Positions 44,653 through 54,042 are shown, counted from the stretch's first letter. The stretch: DNA of 64,000 nucleotides from an uncultured Pseudomonadales bacterium (GCA_951813295.1 CATOTI010000002.1:1922001-1986000); one strand, 5' to 3'. Made by a program: numbers and translations. The notes: generated by a model not told the origin, from the sequence alone.

Positions 44653-46023
44653 ATGTCGCTCGCATCCGAATGGCCGGCCGACGCGAATTGGCGCGAGCGC
44701 CTCGCCGCGTTCGCGCATCAGAAACTCACGAGCGCGGATGCGGCGGTTGCCGAGATCGGATCTGGCGCCGTCGTTCACGTGGCGCCCTATCAATCGACGC
44801 CTTTCACGCTCGTTGAGGCCCTGAAAACCTCGGCGCTCGAAAGAGGGCTTTCCGGCATTCAGATCGATCATTCGGCCGCGTTCACCAACTGGACGTCGCC
44901 GGATCTTGCCGGTGTTTTTCGGCTGCGCGACAACTTCGCGACGCCCTTCAATCGTGAAGCGGCGCAGACCGGCGCGATGGATTACATGCCCGTCGGGATC
45001 TGGAAAACCGGTGAGATCGCGGCCGGTTTCGATCAGCATCCGGATTTCTTCCTCGTGCCGGTTTCACCGCCGGATACGAACGGTTTCTGTAGCTTCGGCC
45101 AGGGGCTCTGGTTCTCGAAAATCCTGGCACGCCAGGCGAAACGGGTCATCGCGGAGGTGCATCCGGAGTTCATTCGCACCGGTGGCGACAACTACATCCA
45201 CATCGACGAAATCGATGTCTTGGTCGAGGCCTTGCCGTCGAGCACGCCCGCCTTCGAGGTGCCGACGCCGCGCGAGGAAGAAGCGGATGTGATCGCCGCG
45301 ATCTGCACGATGGTCGCGGCCGAACTGGTGGCCGACGGCGACACGCTGCAGATGGGTGTCGGCAAGGTGTCGGCTTCGCTCGGACCGTTTCTCGACTTCC
45401 GGAACGATCTGGGCGTACAGACGGAGCTGATCACCGGTGGTGTCGCGGATCTCGTTCGTTCGGGCGTCGTGACCGGTAAACAGAAAACGATCTTTCCCGG
45501 CAAAGTCGTGGGTGCCGCCTGTGTCACGCTGCCGTTTGAGGAGCTCGCGTTCATTCACGAGAACCCGATCTTCGAACTCTACGATTTCGGCCGGACCGAC
45601 GATCTCCGGACCCTGATCCAGCAGGAGCGTTTCGTCGCGGTCAACAACGCGCTGGTCGTCGACCTGACGGGACAGGTGTCCGCCGAAGCGCTCGATCACC
45701 GCCCCTTCACGGGCGTCGGCGGTCAGACGGTCTTCATGATCGCCGGTGCCTATTCCAAGGGCGGACGCTCGGTAAGCGTCTTGCCGTCGGGTTCCGTCCC
45801 GTCGGAAACGGGTGTGCGGGTTTCGCGCATCGTGCCGACGTTGAATCCCGGCACACCGATCACGGTTCCGCGCACCTACGTCGACCACGTCGTCACCGAA
45901 CACGGAATTGCGGATCTACGCGGACGCTCCATCGGGGAGCGTGCGGGCGCGTTGATCGAAATCGCGCATCCCGATTTTCGTGAGGAACTGACGAGCCAAG
46001 CGAAGCGCTTGTTCGGGCGCTGA
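44653..46023 (+). CDS. Acetyl-CoA hydrolase/CoA-transferase family protein
   Basis: A 456-aa protein from ATG 44653; a longer frame reaches back into the acyl-CoA dehydrogenase but contains nothing family-like. GGVADLVRSGVVTGKQKTIF, FIHENPIFELYDFGRTDD and GVGGQTVFMIAGAYSKGG (near residue 355) are the features of acetyl-CoA hydrolases, succinyl-CoA:acetate transferases and 4-hydroxybutyrate CoA-transferases. The catalytic glutamate would form a thioester with CoA. The gene starts 19 bases after the acyl-CoA dehydrogenase and is followed at 46029 by a ZapE-like pseudogene. Confidence 0.87.
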   Translation: MSLASEWPADANWRERLAAFAHQKLTSADAAVAEIGSGAVVHVAPYQSTPFTLVEALKTSALERGLSGIQIDHSAAFTNWTSPDLAGVFRLRDNFATPFNREAAQTGAMDYMPVGIWKTGEIAAGFDQHPDFFLVPVSPPDTNGFCSFGQGLWFSKILARQAKRVIAEVHPEFIRTGGDNYIHIDEIDVLVEALPSSTPAFEVPTPREEEADVIAAICTMVAAELVADGDTLQMGVGKVSASLGPFLDFRNDLGVQTELITGGVADLVRSGVVTGKQKTIFPGKVVGAACVTLPFEELAFIHENPIFELYDFGRTDDLRTLIQQERFVAVNNALVVDLTGQVSAEALDHRPFTGVGGQTVFMIAGAYSKGGRSVSVLPSGSVPSETGVRVSRIVPTLNPGTPITVPRTYVDHVVTEHGIADLRGRSIGERAGALIEIAHPDFREELTSQAKRLFGR

Positions 46024-46028
46024 CGCTC

Positions 46029-47052
46029 GTGGATCTGCAAGCCGCGTACTTCGAGCGGTGTGAACGCGAATCGTTTGTCGTCGATGAGCATCAGCTCGCG
46101 GCGGTCAGGGCGATGGAAGGTTTCTTCGCGTCGGGGACGCAGGGTCTCTACATCTGGGGCAACGTCGGTCGCGGCAAGACGTTCCTGATGGATCTTCTCT
46201 ACGAGCAAGCCGAGGGCGTAAAGCGGCGCATACACTTCCACGCGCTCGTGCGTGAGGTCCGCGATGGCCTCGCCCGGCTCAGGGGCGCGAATCCCATGGC
46301 TCGATTGGCACTCGAGATTGCGCCGCCGGGATCGCTTCTCTGTATCGACGAACTGCACGTTGCCGATCTCGACAACGGCATGGTCCTCGAGCTTTTCTTG
46401 AAGGAACTCGTGCGCAACCGTCTCGTTGTCGTCACGACCTCGAACTTCGCGCCGGAGACGCTCTTTCCCGACAGAAACGGGTGAGGCTTTCGGTGCACAT
46501 GCCTGGGGTCAACGACTCCTCGCTCAGTCACGTCACGAAACGCTGCGGTTGATCGATGCGCACTTCGAGGTATTGAGTGTCGCGGGGTCGCTCGACTATC
46601 GACGCACGGCGAAACAGGACGCCCGCCGATTCTTTGTCGGCGAGGCAACCGATACCGTGCTGGCGCTCGTATCGGACGCGTCGAGTAGCGAGGTGCTTGC
46701 GGCTCGGTTCGACGTCTTCGGGCGATCCGTCTCGAGCTTGTGGCGTAGCACCGAGGCGTGTGTTTTCGAGTTTCAATCGATCTGCCGGGGTCTCTACTCG
46801 TACCGCGACTATCTGGTGATGCTCGACGGCGTTACGCATCTCGGCGTCGTCGACGTCGATATCGACTCGCTCGATTCGGCCCGCCGGTTCACCTGGCTCA
46901 TCGAGATCGCCTACGACCAGAGTATCCAGATCACGTTGTCGAGCCCGCGTGACCCGGCGGTGCTATTCGAGCGGCTCGGGCCGGTACCCGACTACGTGGC
47001 GTTCGAGCACGAGCGCGTCGTGAGTCGGGTGATCGAGCTCACCTCGACCTAG
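46029..47052 (+). pseudogene. ZapE (AFG1-like) ATPase, frameshifted
   Basis: The first 151 residues carry the P-loop GNVGRGKTFLMDLL (residues about 41-54) and Walker B LLCIDELHVAD (near 103), the signature of AFG1/ZapE ATPases that act at the division site or on respiratory proteins. The frame then stops at TGA 46482, and the rest (EVLSVAGSLDYR, FDVFGRSVSS and the C-terminal helices) continues in another frame to 47052. One base insertion or loss near 46,480 is needed. Reading the TGA as selenocysteine does not restore homology, so a true frameshift or assembly error is the explanation. Confidence 0.7.
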
Positions 47053-47816
47053 CGATGGTTCCACCAGGCGAGATCCGAGAACGAGCGGAGATCCAATTCG
47101 TGGGTCCAGACCGACCGGTGTTGCTCGGCGATGTGCAGGTACGTTTCCGCCATCTTCTCGGGCAGCATCAGGCCGTCATGTTCACCGCCACGCGATTCGC
47201 GCAGCGCCTGGAAGCCTTCTTCGCCTAGCATCTTGCCGAGCGTGTCGGGCGCGTCGACCGAACCGTCGACGAGGATGTGGGCGACGTGAATTCCCTTCGG
47301 TGCGAACTCGGCGTTCAGGCTCTGGCACAGCATACGTCGCCCGCCCATGGCGGCCGCGTGGGAGTGCTGGCCCGCGTTGCCGCGTACGGCGGCCGTCGCG
47401 GATGTGACCAACAATGTGCCGCTGCCGCGCGCTTCCATGGCGGGAATGACGGCGTTTGCGAGGCGAAAGAGCCCGAACGTCGCCATACGCCAGCCGAGTT
47501 CGAAGGCTTTGTAGCTCGTCTCCGTGAGCGGGCGGTTGCCGATTTGGGCGCCGAGGTTGTAGACGACGACCTCGATGGGTCCGATCTCCGTCTCCACCTT
47601 CTCGACGAGTTCTTCGATTGCGCCATCGTCGACGGCGTTCAACAGATGGCCGCTCGCGCCGCCACCATCGGCTTCGATCTCGGCGACGAGGGCGTCGAGA
47701 TCTTCCTGACCCGTGCGACGGCACAGGGCCGCGTGATAGCCGGCGCGCGCGAACCGCCGCCCCACTGTGCCGCCGATTCCCGCGCCTGCGCCGATCACCA
47801 GACATACGCCTTGCAT
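47049..47816 (-). CDS. SDR-family protein lacking the usual catalytic Tyr-Lys
   Basis: A 255-aa protein, ATG 47816 with GAAAG upstream. VCLVIGAGAGIGGTVGRRFA is the NAD(P) motif and VVVYNLGAQIGNRPL the NNAG-like segment. Where YxxxK is expected, the sequence reads QHSHAAAMGGRRMLCQS, without Tyr or Lys, and the following AEFAPKGIHVAHILVDGSVD is normal for the family. It may bind a substrate without classical reduction. It is divergent from the HxlR-type regulator, with a palindrome-rich spacer. Confidence 0.83.
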   Translation of the reverse strand: MQGVCLVIGAGAGIGGTVGRRFARAGYHAALCRRTGQEDLDALVAEIEADGGGASGHLLNAVDDGAIEELVEKVETEIGPIEVVVYNLGAQIGNRPLTETSYKAFELGWRMATFGLFRLANAVIPAMEARGSGTLLVTSATAAVRGNAGQHSHAAAMGGRRMLCQSLNAEFAPKGIHVAHILVDGSVDAPDTLGKMLGEEGFQALRESRGGEHDGLMLPEKMAETYLHIAEQHRSVWTHELDLRSFSDLAWWNHR

Positions 47817-47837
47817 AATTCTTTCCAGATGACGTTG

Positions 47838-47879
47838 ATATGGTTGCACCATAAAACCATATAGTTGTGTCATGCAACC
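47838..47879. promoter_or_regulatory. Operator-like palindromes between the SDR and HxlR genes
   Basis: ATATGGTT (47838-47845) pairs exactly with AACCATAT (47855-47862) around nine bases, and GGTTGCA (47842-47848) pairs with TGCAACC (47873-47879). The spacer is AT-rich against a GC-rich surround. It lies between the two divergent starts (47816 and 47923), where a local regulator would bind. Confidence 0.65.
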
Positions 47880-47922
47880 AATAGAGTTCTATGATGCAAC
47901 TGATTCCCGCTACCATGACCGC

Positions 47923-48372
47923 ATGAAGTACAAGTCCTTCGACCACATGAACTGTTCGCTGGCGCAGACGCTCAGCATCATCGGCGAGCGTTGGACGCTC
48001 CTGATTCTGCGGGACGCGTTTTTCGGCAAGCGTCGTTTCCGGCAGTTCGAGAAGAGCCTCGGAATCGCAAAAAACATTCTGTCGGCGAGGCTCGCGATGC
48101 TCGTCGACGAAGGGATTCTCGAGAAAGTCGACGCCGACGAAGGTGAACATCAGGAGTACGTGCTCACCGAAGCGGGCTTCGCACTGCAACCGGTGTTACT
48201 CGCGATGACACACTGGGGCGATCAGTTTCGACCTAACCCCAACGGCACGAGGCTCGTGTTCACGGACGGTTCGACCGGGCAACCCATCCAACCGATGGGT
48301 GTTCTCGCGGAGGACGGCCGTCGCCTCGAGCCGCGCGAGGTACGCGCGGTCGAGGGCCCTGGGTTCGGCTAG
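47923..48372 (+). CDS. HxlR-family winged-helix transcriptional regulator
   Basis: A 149-aa protein; ATG 47923 is preferred, as MKYKSFDHMNCSLAQTLSII matches the usual N-terminus (an upstream ATG at 47872 adds 17 residues across the operator). GERWTLLILRDAFFGKRRFR is the recognition part, followed by RFRQFEKSLGIAKNILSARL and the wing EYVLTEAGFALQPVLLAM. The conserved Cys at position 11 (HMNCSL) is where HxlR proteins sense electrophiles or oxidants. It likely controls the divergent SDR gene. Confidence 0.9.
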   Translation: MKYKSFDHMNCSLAQTLSIIGERWTLLILRDAFFGKRRFRQFEKSLGIAKNILSARLAMLVDEGILEKVDADEGEHQEYVLTEAGFALQPVLLAMTHWGDQFRPNPNGTRLVFTDGSTGQPIQPMGVLAEDGRRLEPREVRAVEGPGFG

Positions 48373-50018
48373 CGCGTCTCATCCTCGAGTGATTCGAGGT
48401 AGTCGATGACGCGTGTGAGTTCGGGATTGCCCTGATCCAGGTTGTCGGCAAAGAACCGCGCCCACTCGATCGGTGCCGTCTCGTGTTCGTGATCGACGAG
48501 CGTCGTATCGGCGCCGGCGGTGACGAGGCGTTCGGTCAGTGCGGCACTGACCGATACGGCGAGATGCAGGGGCGTTTGTCCGGCATCGGCCCGGGCGTTG
48601 ACGTCGGCACCGCGATCCAGCAGAAGCGCGACCGCGTCCACATGGCCGTGTGCGACCGCGCCGTGAAGCGGGGTCCCGACGATCGAGGGTTCAACTTTTC
48701 GGACGTCGCTGATCGCGCCGGGCTCCGCATCGAGACACGCGGCCAACCGCTCGACGTCGCCGAGACTCGCGAGTGTGGACGCGTGGGGAACGGCGCCGCT
48801 GTCCATGAGCACCGCCGCGACGTCTTGCCCCTCGGTGCCGCAGAACGATGCCCGCTCGAGCGGCGTGGTCCGCCAGCCACAGATAGCCTCGACAGATGCA
48901 CCATGCTCGATCAGAAGACGCGCCACCTCGCCTGATCGCGCGAAATGGAGCGCCGTCGCGCCGGCGGGGCCTGTCTTTGTCGCCGCCGCCGGGTCGGCTT
49001 CGAGTCGAAGCCGGACGTCGTCCACCCGATCGAGGAGCGCGGCGGCGAAGAGGTCGATCTCGGCGCCGGCATCGATCAGTGCGTCGACGATTTCGTCGCG
49101 CCGTGGATGAATGCCGAGGCGTCCACCATGGGCGGCGAGCATCAGCGGCGACCAGCCGTCGTATTCATCATTCGTGCCGTTGACGTCGGCGCCATGCGCG
49201 ATGAGCGCGCGGACGACTTCGACGTGACCGCGTTCGGCCGCCACATGCATTGGTTGTGGCTGGCCTCCCCAGATGGGATGTGGTCCCTGCGCGTTCGCGA
49301 TTGAAGGATCGCCGGTGAGGAATTCGCTGACGCGCGGTTCATCACCGGCGGCAACGGCGCGTAGCGCGGCCGCTACGCTTTCGACAAATCGAGAATCCTT
49401 CGACGGGCGGTTCGTTTCGAGTTCTTCCTTCGACACTTTGAGCTCCTTGTTGTCTACAAAGCCACGTAGTTGGCGCCGCGCATCGAAGAGCCGCTTCTTG
49501 ACGGTACCGGTCTCGACGTCGAGTACTTCGGCGATTTCGGCGATGCGTAAATCGGCGACGTAGAAGAGCGAGACGGCGTCGCGTAGCGGTCGCGATAGCC
49601 GCGCGATCCGATCGGAGAGCCAGGCGCGTGTTTCATCGTCCGCGCGGTGCGCAAACGGTGAAGAGCCTTCAGACTCGTCGCCGATCGATACGTGTTGGGT
49701 TTCGATCGAATCCGTGTTTCGCGTGCGACGGCGGATACGCTCGCATTGGGAGCGAACGATCCGACGTAACCATCCGCCGAACGCGGCCGGTTCGCGCAAG
49801 CTCGTGAGGTGCAGCCACGCTTCGATGAACGCATCCTGCGTTGCGTCTTCGGCCGAGGCGCGATCGCCGAGGAGTGCGTAGGCCGTGGCGATTGCCTGGT
49901 CCTGATGACGCACGACGAGGTCGGCGAAAGCGTCGATTTCCTTTGAGCCGAGTGCACGCTCGACGAGTTGTTGGTCTCGTTGGCCGGCTGACTCGTCGCG
50001 CTGATCAGGTTTTTCCAT
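48369..50018 (-). CDS. ECF-type sigma factor fused to ankyrin repeats
   Basis: A 549-aa protein. Residues 20-190 form sigma-70 regions 2 and 4: DAFADLVVRHQDQAIATAYA, then DATQDAFIEAWLHL (region 2) and LRDAVSLFYVADLRIAEIAE with the helix-turn-helix ending TVKKRLFDARRQL (region 4). Residues 235-535 are six or more ankyrin repeats (QPMHVAAERGHVEVVRALIA, TPLHGAVAHGHVDAVALLLD, TPLHLAVS). No anti-sigma gene is beside it, so the repeats may act as its built-in control. It starts at ATG 50018 and converges on the HxlR gene. Confidence 0.87.
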   Translation of the reverse strand: MEKPDQRDESAGQRDQQLVERALGSKEIDAFADLVVRHQDQAIATAYALLGDRASAEDATQDAFIEAWLHLTSLREPAAFGGWLRRIVRSQCERIRRRTRNTDSIETQHVSIGDESEGSSPFAHRADDETRAWLSDRIARLSRPLRDAVSLFYVADLRIAEIAEVLDVETGTVKKRLFDARRQLRGFVDNKELKVSKEELETNRPSKDSRFVESVAAALRAVAAGDEPRVSEFLTGDPSIANAQGPHPIWGGQPQPMHVAAERGHVEVVRALIAHGADVNGTNDEYDGWSPLMLAAHGGRLGIHPRRDEIVDALIDAGAEIDLFAAALLDRVDDVRLRLEADPAAATKTGPAGATALHFARSGEVARLLIEHGASVEAICGWRTTPLERASFCGTEGQDVAAVLMDSGAVPHASTLASLGDVERLAACLDAEPGAISDVRKVEPSIVGTPLHGAVAHGHVDAVALLLDRGADVNARADAGQTPLHLAVSVSAALTERLVTAGADTTLVDHEHETAPIEWARFFADNLDQGNPELTRVIDYLESLEDETR

Positions 50019-50179
50019 TGGAACTCACGTTTCGATCTCTCCCTTAGAAGAGCCTACTCGGTGGAGAAAGGTTACCTAGTGCGTGCGAGGCGCGGCGATG
50101 GGTCGGAGGCGCGCCGAAATGCCGGGACGACACTTGCGAACGTGCGTACCGCGTTCGAGGAAGATTTCCCGACCGGACG

Positions 50180-51076
50180 CTAGGTGTAGTTCAGCGCGGT
50201 TTCGCTCGTCCGTTCGCCGTTGACGCGCGTGTGATGCATCGAGCGAGCCTCGTCGAGGGGCCAGGGACGCGCGCGGTGCAACACGGCGCGGTTGTCCCAC
50301 ATCACGAGGTCACCCACCGACCAGTCGTGTGAATAGATGCGCGGGGGTTGCGCGGCGAACTCCACCAGTTCGTCCAGGAAATCCTTCGACGCTCGAGGAT
50401 CGAGCCCAGGAATGCCGTAGGCGTGGCGGCCGATGAAGAGTGCGGGACGCGATGTCTCCGGGTGGATCTTCACAAGTGGTCGAAGCGGCGCGGCGTTCGC
50501 TGTCGCATTCTCCCGGCGATGCCCGGGCCCGAGCGGCGAGCGGCTTTTCGGCTGACCGTGCAGTGTCGCAAGGCCTTGGGCTGTCGTTTCATCGTCGCCG
50601 CCGACCTGACTCTGCGAATGGTAGAGCGAGTGGAATGCCGTCAGGTCCTCGATCCTGGCGCGCGTTTCGGCGTCGAGGGCTTCGTACGCGGCGCGCATGT
50701 CGGCCCATTCCGTCTGGCCGCCGCTACTCGGTACTTTGCGCGCGGTCAGCATCGATACTTTGGCGCTGACTGGCTGGAAGGAGCTGTCGGTGTGCCAGCC
50801 TTCGTTGCCCTGGAAGAGCTTCATCAGAGGATCGTCGGCCGAACGTAGCCGATCGCCGTCTTCGTTCGTGAACGGCAGCGACTCGATGCTGAGCTCGCCG
50901 AACTGCCGTGCGAACTCGATTTGCTCGTCGTCGGTCAAGCGCTGTGTCGGGAAGATGAGCACGGCGTGGTCGAGAACCGCCGTGCGGATGGTATCGACTT
51001 CCGCTTCGCTCAAACGGTTCAGATGAATGCCGGTGATGGTCGCGCCCAGCGTCGCGTCGGTCGGCTCGATCCGCAT
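50180..51076 (-). CDS. TauD/TfdA-family dioxygenase
   Basis: A 298-aa Fe(II)/2-oxoglutarate oxygenase. It opens with MRIEPTDATLGATITGIHLN, has the HxD pair in EGWHTDSSFQPVSAKVSM (near 114) and the distal His in LVMWDNRAVLHRARPW, followed by the Arg that binds 2-oxoglutarate. Likely substrates are sulfonates or aryloxyalkanoates, or a related natural product. The normal family length is met. It is divergent from the HEAT-fused oxygenase at 51149, with a 72-base spacer. Confidence 0.9.
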   Translation of the reverse strand: MRIEPTDATLGATITGIHLNRLSEAEVDTIRTAVLDHAVLIFPTQRLTDDEQIEFARQFGELSIESLPFTNEDGDRLRSADDPLMKLFQGNEGWHTDSSFQPVSAKVSMLTARKVPSSGGQTEWADMRAAYEALDAETRARIEDLTAFHSLYHSQSQVGGDDETTAQGLATLHGQPKSRSPLGPGHRRENATANAAPLRPLVKIHPETSRPALFIGRHAYGIPGLDPRASKDFLDELVEFAAQPPRIYSHDWSVGDLVMWDNRAVLHRARPWPLDEARSMHHTRVNGERTSETALNYT

Positions 51077-51148
51077 GTCGATCTCCTCTTCCCCACAGCC
51101 ATCCTAACCCGGCCCGTTACGTCGGTTTCCGCGATAGGCTCACCGGCG

Positions 51149-52726
51149 ATGAGATTACTCAGCGATCACGAACTCTGCCGGTTCCTGGACGAGGGTTACC
51201 TGATCCTCGAACCGGACGACGTGCCGGAGGCGACCCACGACGCGCTCTACGAGGAAGCGCAGGCGGGCTATGCCGCCAGGGAACTGTTGAGCGAGACACC
51301 GTTTGCGCTCGAACCGATCGGCGACAACATCGTTGCGCGGATGCCGCTCGTGCGATCCGTCATCGAGTCGCCGATTGTCGAAGGGGCACTGACGAGCGTC
51401 TTGGGGCCACGGTTCTACCGATACAGTCACTCGTTCATTCACGCGAGTGGCCCGTCGGATCAGGGTTTCCACAAGGACGCGCACTATCCGTGGGGGTTGC
51501 GGGCCGGAATTCGCTCGCACCGGCCGAACTGGGCGATGTTGTTCTACTACCCGCAGACGACGACGGCGTCGTTGGGCGCGACCGAGATCGTGCCCGGCAC
51601 GACGTATTGGAACGTCGATCACGAAAATGTCGGCAATCCATTCGGTGAGGACCGGCTCGAGCTTGATTTCGAGCGTGACGCGATCGGGGCGCACGAAGAC
51701 CTCGCCTACCGAGACCGAAGGCTCGAAGCGGCGGTCGAGACGTTCGATCCGACCCTAAAAGCGATCCCGGTCGACGTCCCTAAAGGCTCGGTGGTGCTCG
51801 TGCACTTCGACCTTTTCCACCGGGGTTCCCGGTCGAGTGCGACATCGGATCGCTTCATGTTCAAGTTCTGGTACACGCGCACCACCGAACCGCGCGAACG
51901 AACGGCGATCAATGGGCTGGGTTCGATCGATCGACGCCGGCGCGCGCCCGTCGTCGCGGCGGGGAACTGGTTGACGCGTCAGAAGGCGTCCGTCGAAGTT
52001 GATGAACCGACGTGGGAAGACAGTGAAGCCGGCCGCGTCGCGCGGGCCTATCAACTCGGCGCCGCGACGCCTGAAACGCTTTTCCCTGCCCTCCTCGACG
52101 CGGCCGAAACACCGCGTCGCGCGGCGATGTATGGGCTGACCGCGTCGGGTGCTGCGTGTTTTCCCGCGGCGATCGAAGGTCTCCGCAGCGACAACTGGGG
52201 CGTTCGGAAATCGTGTGCCTTTCTTCTCGGCGAGGTCGGGCTCTTCGATCCGGGCGTGGTGTACGCGTTAGAGGATGTCGGGACTGGCGACCCGAAGAGC
52301 GAAGTCCGCTCGACCGCGATCACCGCGTTCGCGAGGATCGCGCGGCGCAGCCTGGCCGAGGGGCAAGACCCTATCGGCGCGCGGGTTCTCGATGTGGCAT
52401 TGGGCCGGCTCGATCCCGTGGCTGAAGCCGATATGCCGCGCTCAATGGTCCCGATGAATCGTGTACGGCAAGCGGCTGCCCTCGCGATCCTCAACGTCGT
52501 GACGGAAGCCACGGGGCTTGGACGTCGCGTCGAGTGGTTCGATGGACTCGCAGACCGGATTCATGCTTTGTTGAAGTCGGAAACGGATCGGTACGCGGCG
52601 GGGACGTTGACTGAAGTATTGAATCGATTGGCTCTCGCTGGAGACGACGCCGCGCTCGAGATCGTTGTGGCCGAGTTCTCACATTCGCGCTGGGTACCGT
52701 CGCCGACGCGCAGCGGATCACGCTGA
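51149..52726 (+). CDS. Phytanoyl-CoA dioxygenase-like domain fused to HEAT-type repeats
   Basis: A 525-aa protein; ATG 51149 opens the family sequence MRLLSDHELCRFLDEGYLIL. HKDAHYPWG (near residue 110) is the HxD pair and VLVHFDLFHRGSRSS the distal His. Residues about 310-525 change to helical repeats (AAMYGLTASGAACFPAAIEG, KSCAFLLGEVGLFDPG, RSTAITAFARIARRSLAEG) that look like HEAT repeats. The fusion suggests a scaffold or protein-partner role on top of oxygenase activity. The stop is two bases before the MFS gene, so both are co-translated. Confidence 0.82.
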   Translation: MRLLSDHELCRFLDEGYLILEPDDVPEATHDALYEEAQAGYAARELLSETPFALEPIGDNIVARMPLVRSVIESPIVEGALTSVLGPRFYRYSHSFIHASGPSDQGFHKDAHYPWGLRAGIRSHRPNWAMLFYYPQTTTASLGATEIVPGTTYWNVDHENVGNPFGEDRLELDFERDAIGAHEDLAYRDRRLEAAVETFDPTLKAIPVDVPKGSVVLVHFDLFHRGSRSSATSDRFMFKFWYTRTTEPRERTAINGLGSIDRRRRAPVVAAGNWLTRQKASVEVDEPTWEDSEAGRVARAYQLGAATPETLFPALLDAAETPRRAAMYGLTASGAACFPAAIEGLRSDNWGVRKSCAFLLGEVGLFDPGVVYALEDVGTGDPKSEVRSTAITAFARIARRSLAEGQDPIGARVLDVALGRLDPVAEADMPRSMVPMNRVRQAAALAILNVVTEATGLGRRVEWFDGLADRIHALLKSETDRYAAGTLTEVLNRLALAGDDAALEIVVAEFSHSRWVPSPTRSGSR

Positions 52727-52728
52727 GG

Positions 52729-54042
52729 ATGTCGACATCCGGTGCACCGGCGGGCGAAACAGGGTCCGAGCCGATCTACTTCGCCGGTTGGAACATCGTC
52801 GGGCTGACATTCCTCGTGCAGTTCATGAGCGTCGGGATCGGCTACTACACCTTCGGCGTTTTCCTGAAACCGCTCACCGAAGATCTCGAAGTCAGCCGCA
52901 CCCTGATCGCCGTCACTTCATCGGCGCAGATGATCCTCATGGCGGTTCTCGGCCCCTGGGTCGGCCGATTGCTCGCCGAGGGCTCCGTCCGTAACTACAT
53001 GCTGCTCGGCGTCATGCTGATGGTGGTCGGTCTCGTCGTCACTTCCCAGGCGACGGCGCTCTGGCATCTCTATCTCGGTTTTGGGCTGATCCTCTCACCG
53101 GGGCTCGTGCTGACCGGCATCCTGCCGAACAACCTGCTCCTTGCGAATTGGTTCAACCGACGGCGCGGTACCGCGATGGGAATCTCGCAGTTCGGCGTCT
53201 CCATCTCCGGTACGGCCCTCGTGCCGCTCACCGCGTGGATCATCGTCGCGTACGACTGGCGCACGGCGTTCCTCGTCTTTGCCGTGGCGACGCCGATCAT
53301 CCTGGTGCCGCTCATCTGGGCTTTCGCCGTCAAGACGCCGGAGGAGCGGGGTCTCCATCCCGACGGGGACGCAGAACCGCCGCCGCCCGAACCGACGGGA
53401 GACGACGACGAATGGACATTCGCCCGTGCCGCCCGCGTGCGGGACGTCTGGCTGCTTGCGTTGATCGTTGGGCCGAGCTTCATGGGTGTGGCAGCCGTCG
53501 TGCTCGTTCTGCACTCGCACGCGACCGACCTCGGCTTCAGCGCGGGACAGGCTTCGTTCATCGTGGCCGTCACGACGCTGTTCGGCGCCATCGCAAAGCC
53601 GCTTTTTGGCACGCTCGCTGACTATCTGAACAAGCGCCTCGTCGTCGCGATCTCGCTATCGCTCCAGTTCGTCGGCGTCGTGTTCTTGATCTTCACGACG
53701 AGCTACTACGTGATGCTCGGCGCGATGGTGCTCTTCGGGCTCGGCTACGGGGCCACCGCGCCAATGTGGTCCGTTCTGCTCGCGGATCGCTTTGGCCGTG
53801 CTTCGTTCGCACGCGTGATGGGAGCGGTCATGCCGCTGACGATGCCGTTCAACCTCTTTGCGTTACCCGCGACGACGCTCGCGTTCGACTTCTTCGGCAG
53901 CTACATCCCTGCGTTTACCGCGCTACTCGGGTTCTATGTTCTGGCGGCCAGTTGCCTCGCGATTTTGCGGTTACCCAGCGAGACAGCACCGCCACACGAG
54001 ATCCCCGCGCCAGAGGCACGCGACGTGAGTTCCGCCAACTAG
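52729..54042 (+). CDS. MFS-family transporter
   Basis: A 437-aa inner-membrane protein with 12 helices. FMSVGIGYYTFGVFLKPLTE, then EDLEVSRTLIA, and WFNRRRGTAMGISQFGVSIS (conserved loop after helix 4) mark the monocarboxylate/oxalate-type branch. GLGYGATAPMWSVLLADRF in the second half supports it. It starts two bases after the HEAT-fused oxygenase, so it may import or export that enzyme's substrate. Its stop is three bases from the converging TauD gene end. Confidence 0.9.
   Translation: MSTSGAPAGETGSEPIYFAGWNIVGLTFLVQFMSVGIGYYTFGVFLKPLTEDLEVSRTLIAVTSSAQMILMAVLGPWVGRLLAEGSVRNYMLLGVMLMVVGLVVTSQATALWHLYLGFGLILSPGLVLTGILPNNLLLANWFNRRRGTAMGISQFGVSISGTALVPLTAWIIVAYDWRTAFLVFAVATPIILVPLIWAFAVKTPEERGLHPDGDAEPPPPEPTGDDDEWTFARAARVRDVWLLALIVGPSFMGVAAVVLVLHSHATDLGFSAGQASFIVAVTTLFGAIAKPLFGTLADYLNKRLVVAISLSLQFVGVVFLIFTTSYYVMLGAMVLFGLGYGATAPMWSVLLADRFGRASFARVMGAVMPLTMPFNLFALPATTLAFDFFGSYIPAFTALLGFYVLAASCLAILRLPSETAPPHEIPAPEARDVSSAN

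Noticed and set aside
46482..46484. TGA in the ZapE-like gene as a possible selenocysteine codon
   Set aside because: Reading through in the same frame gives unrelated sequence; the homologous continuation is in another frame, so it is a frameshift.
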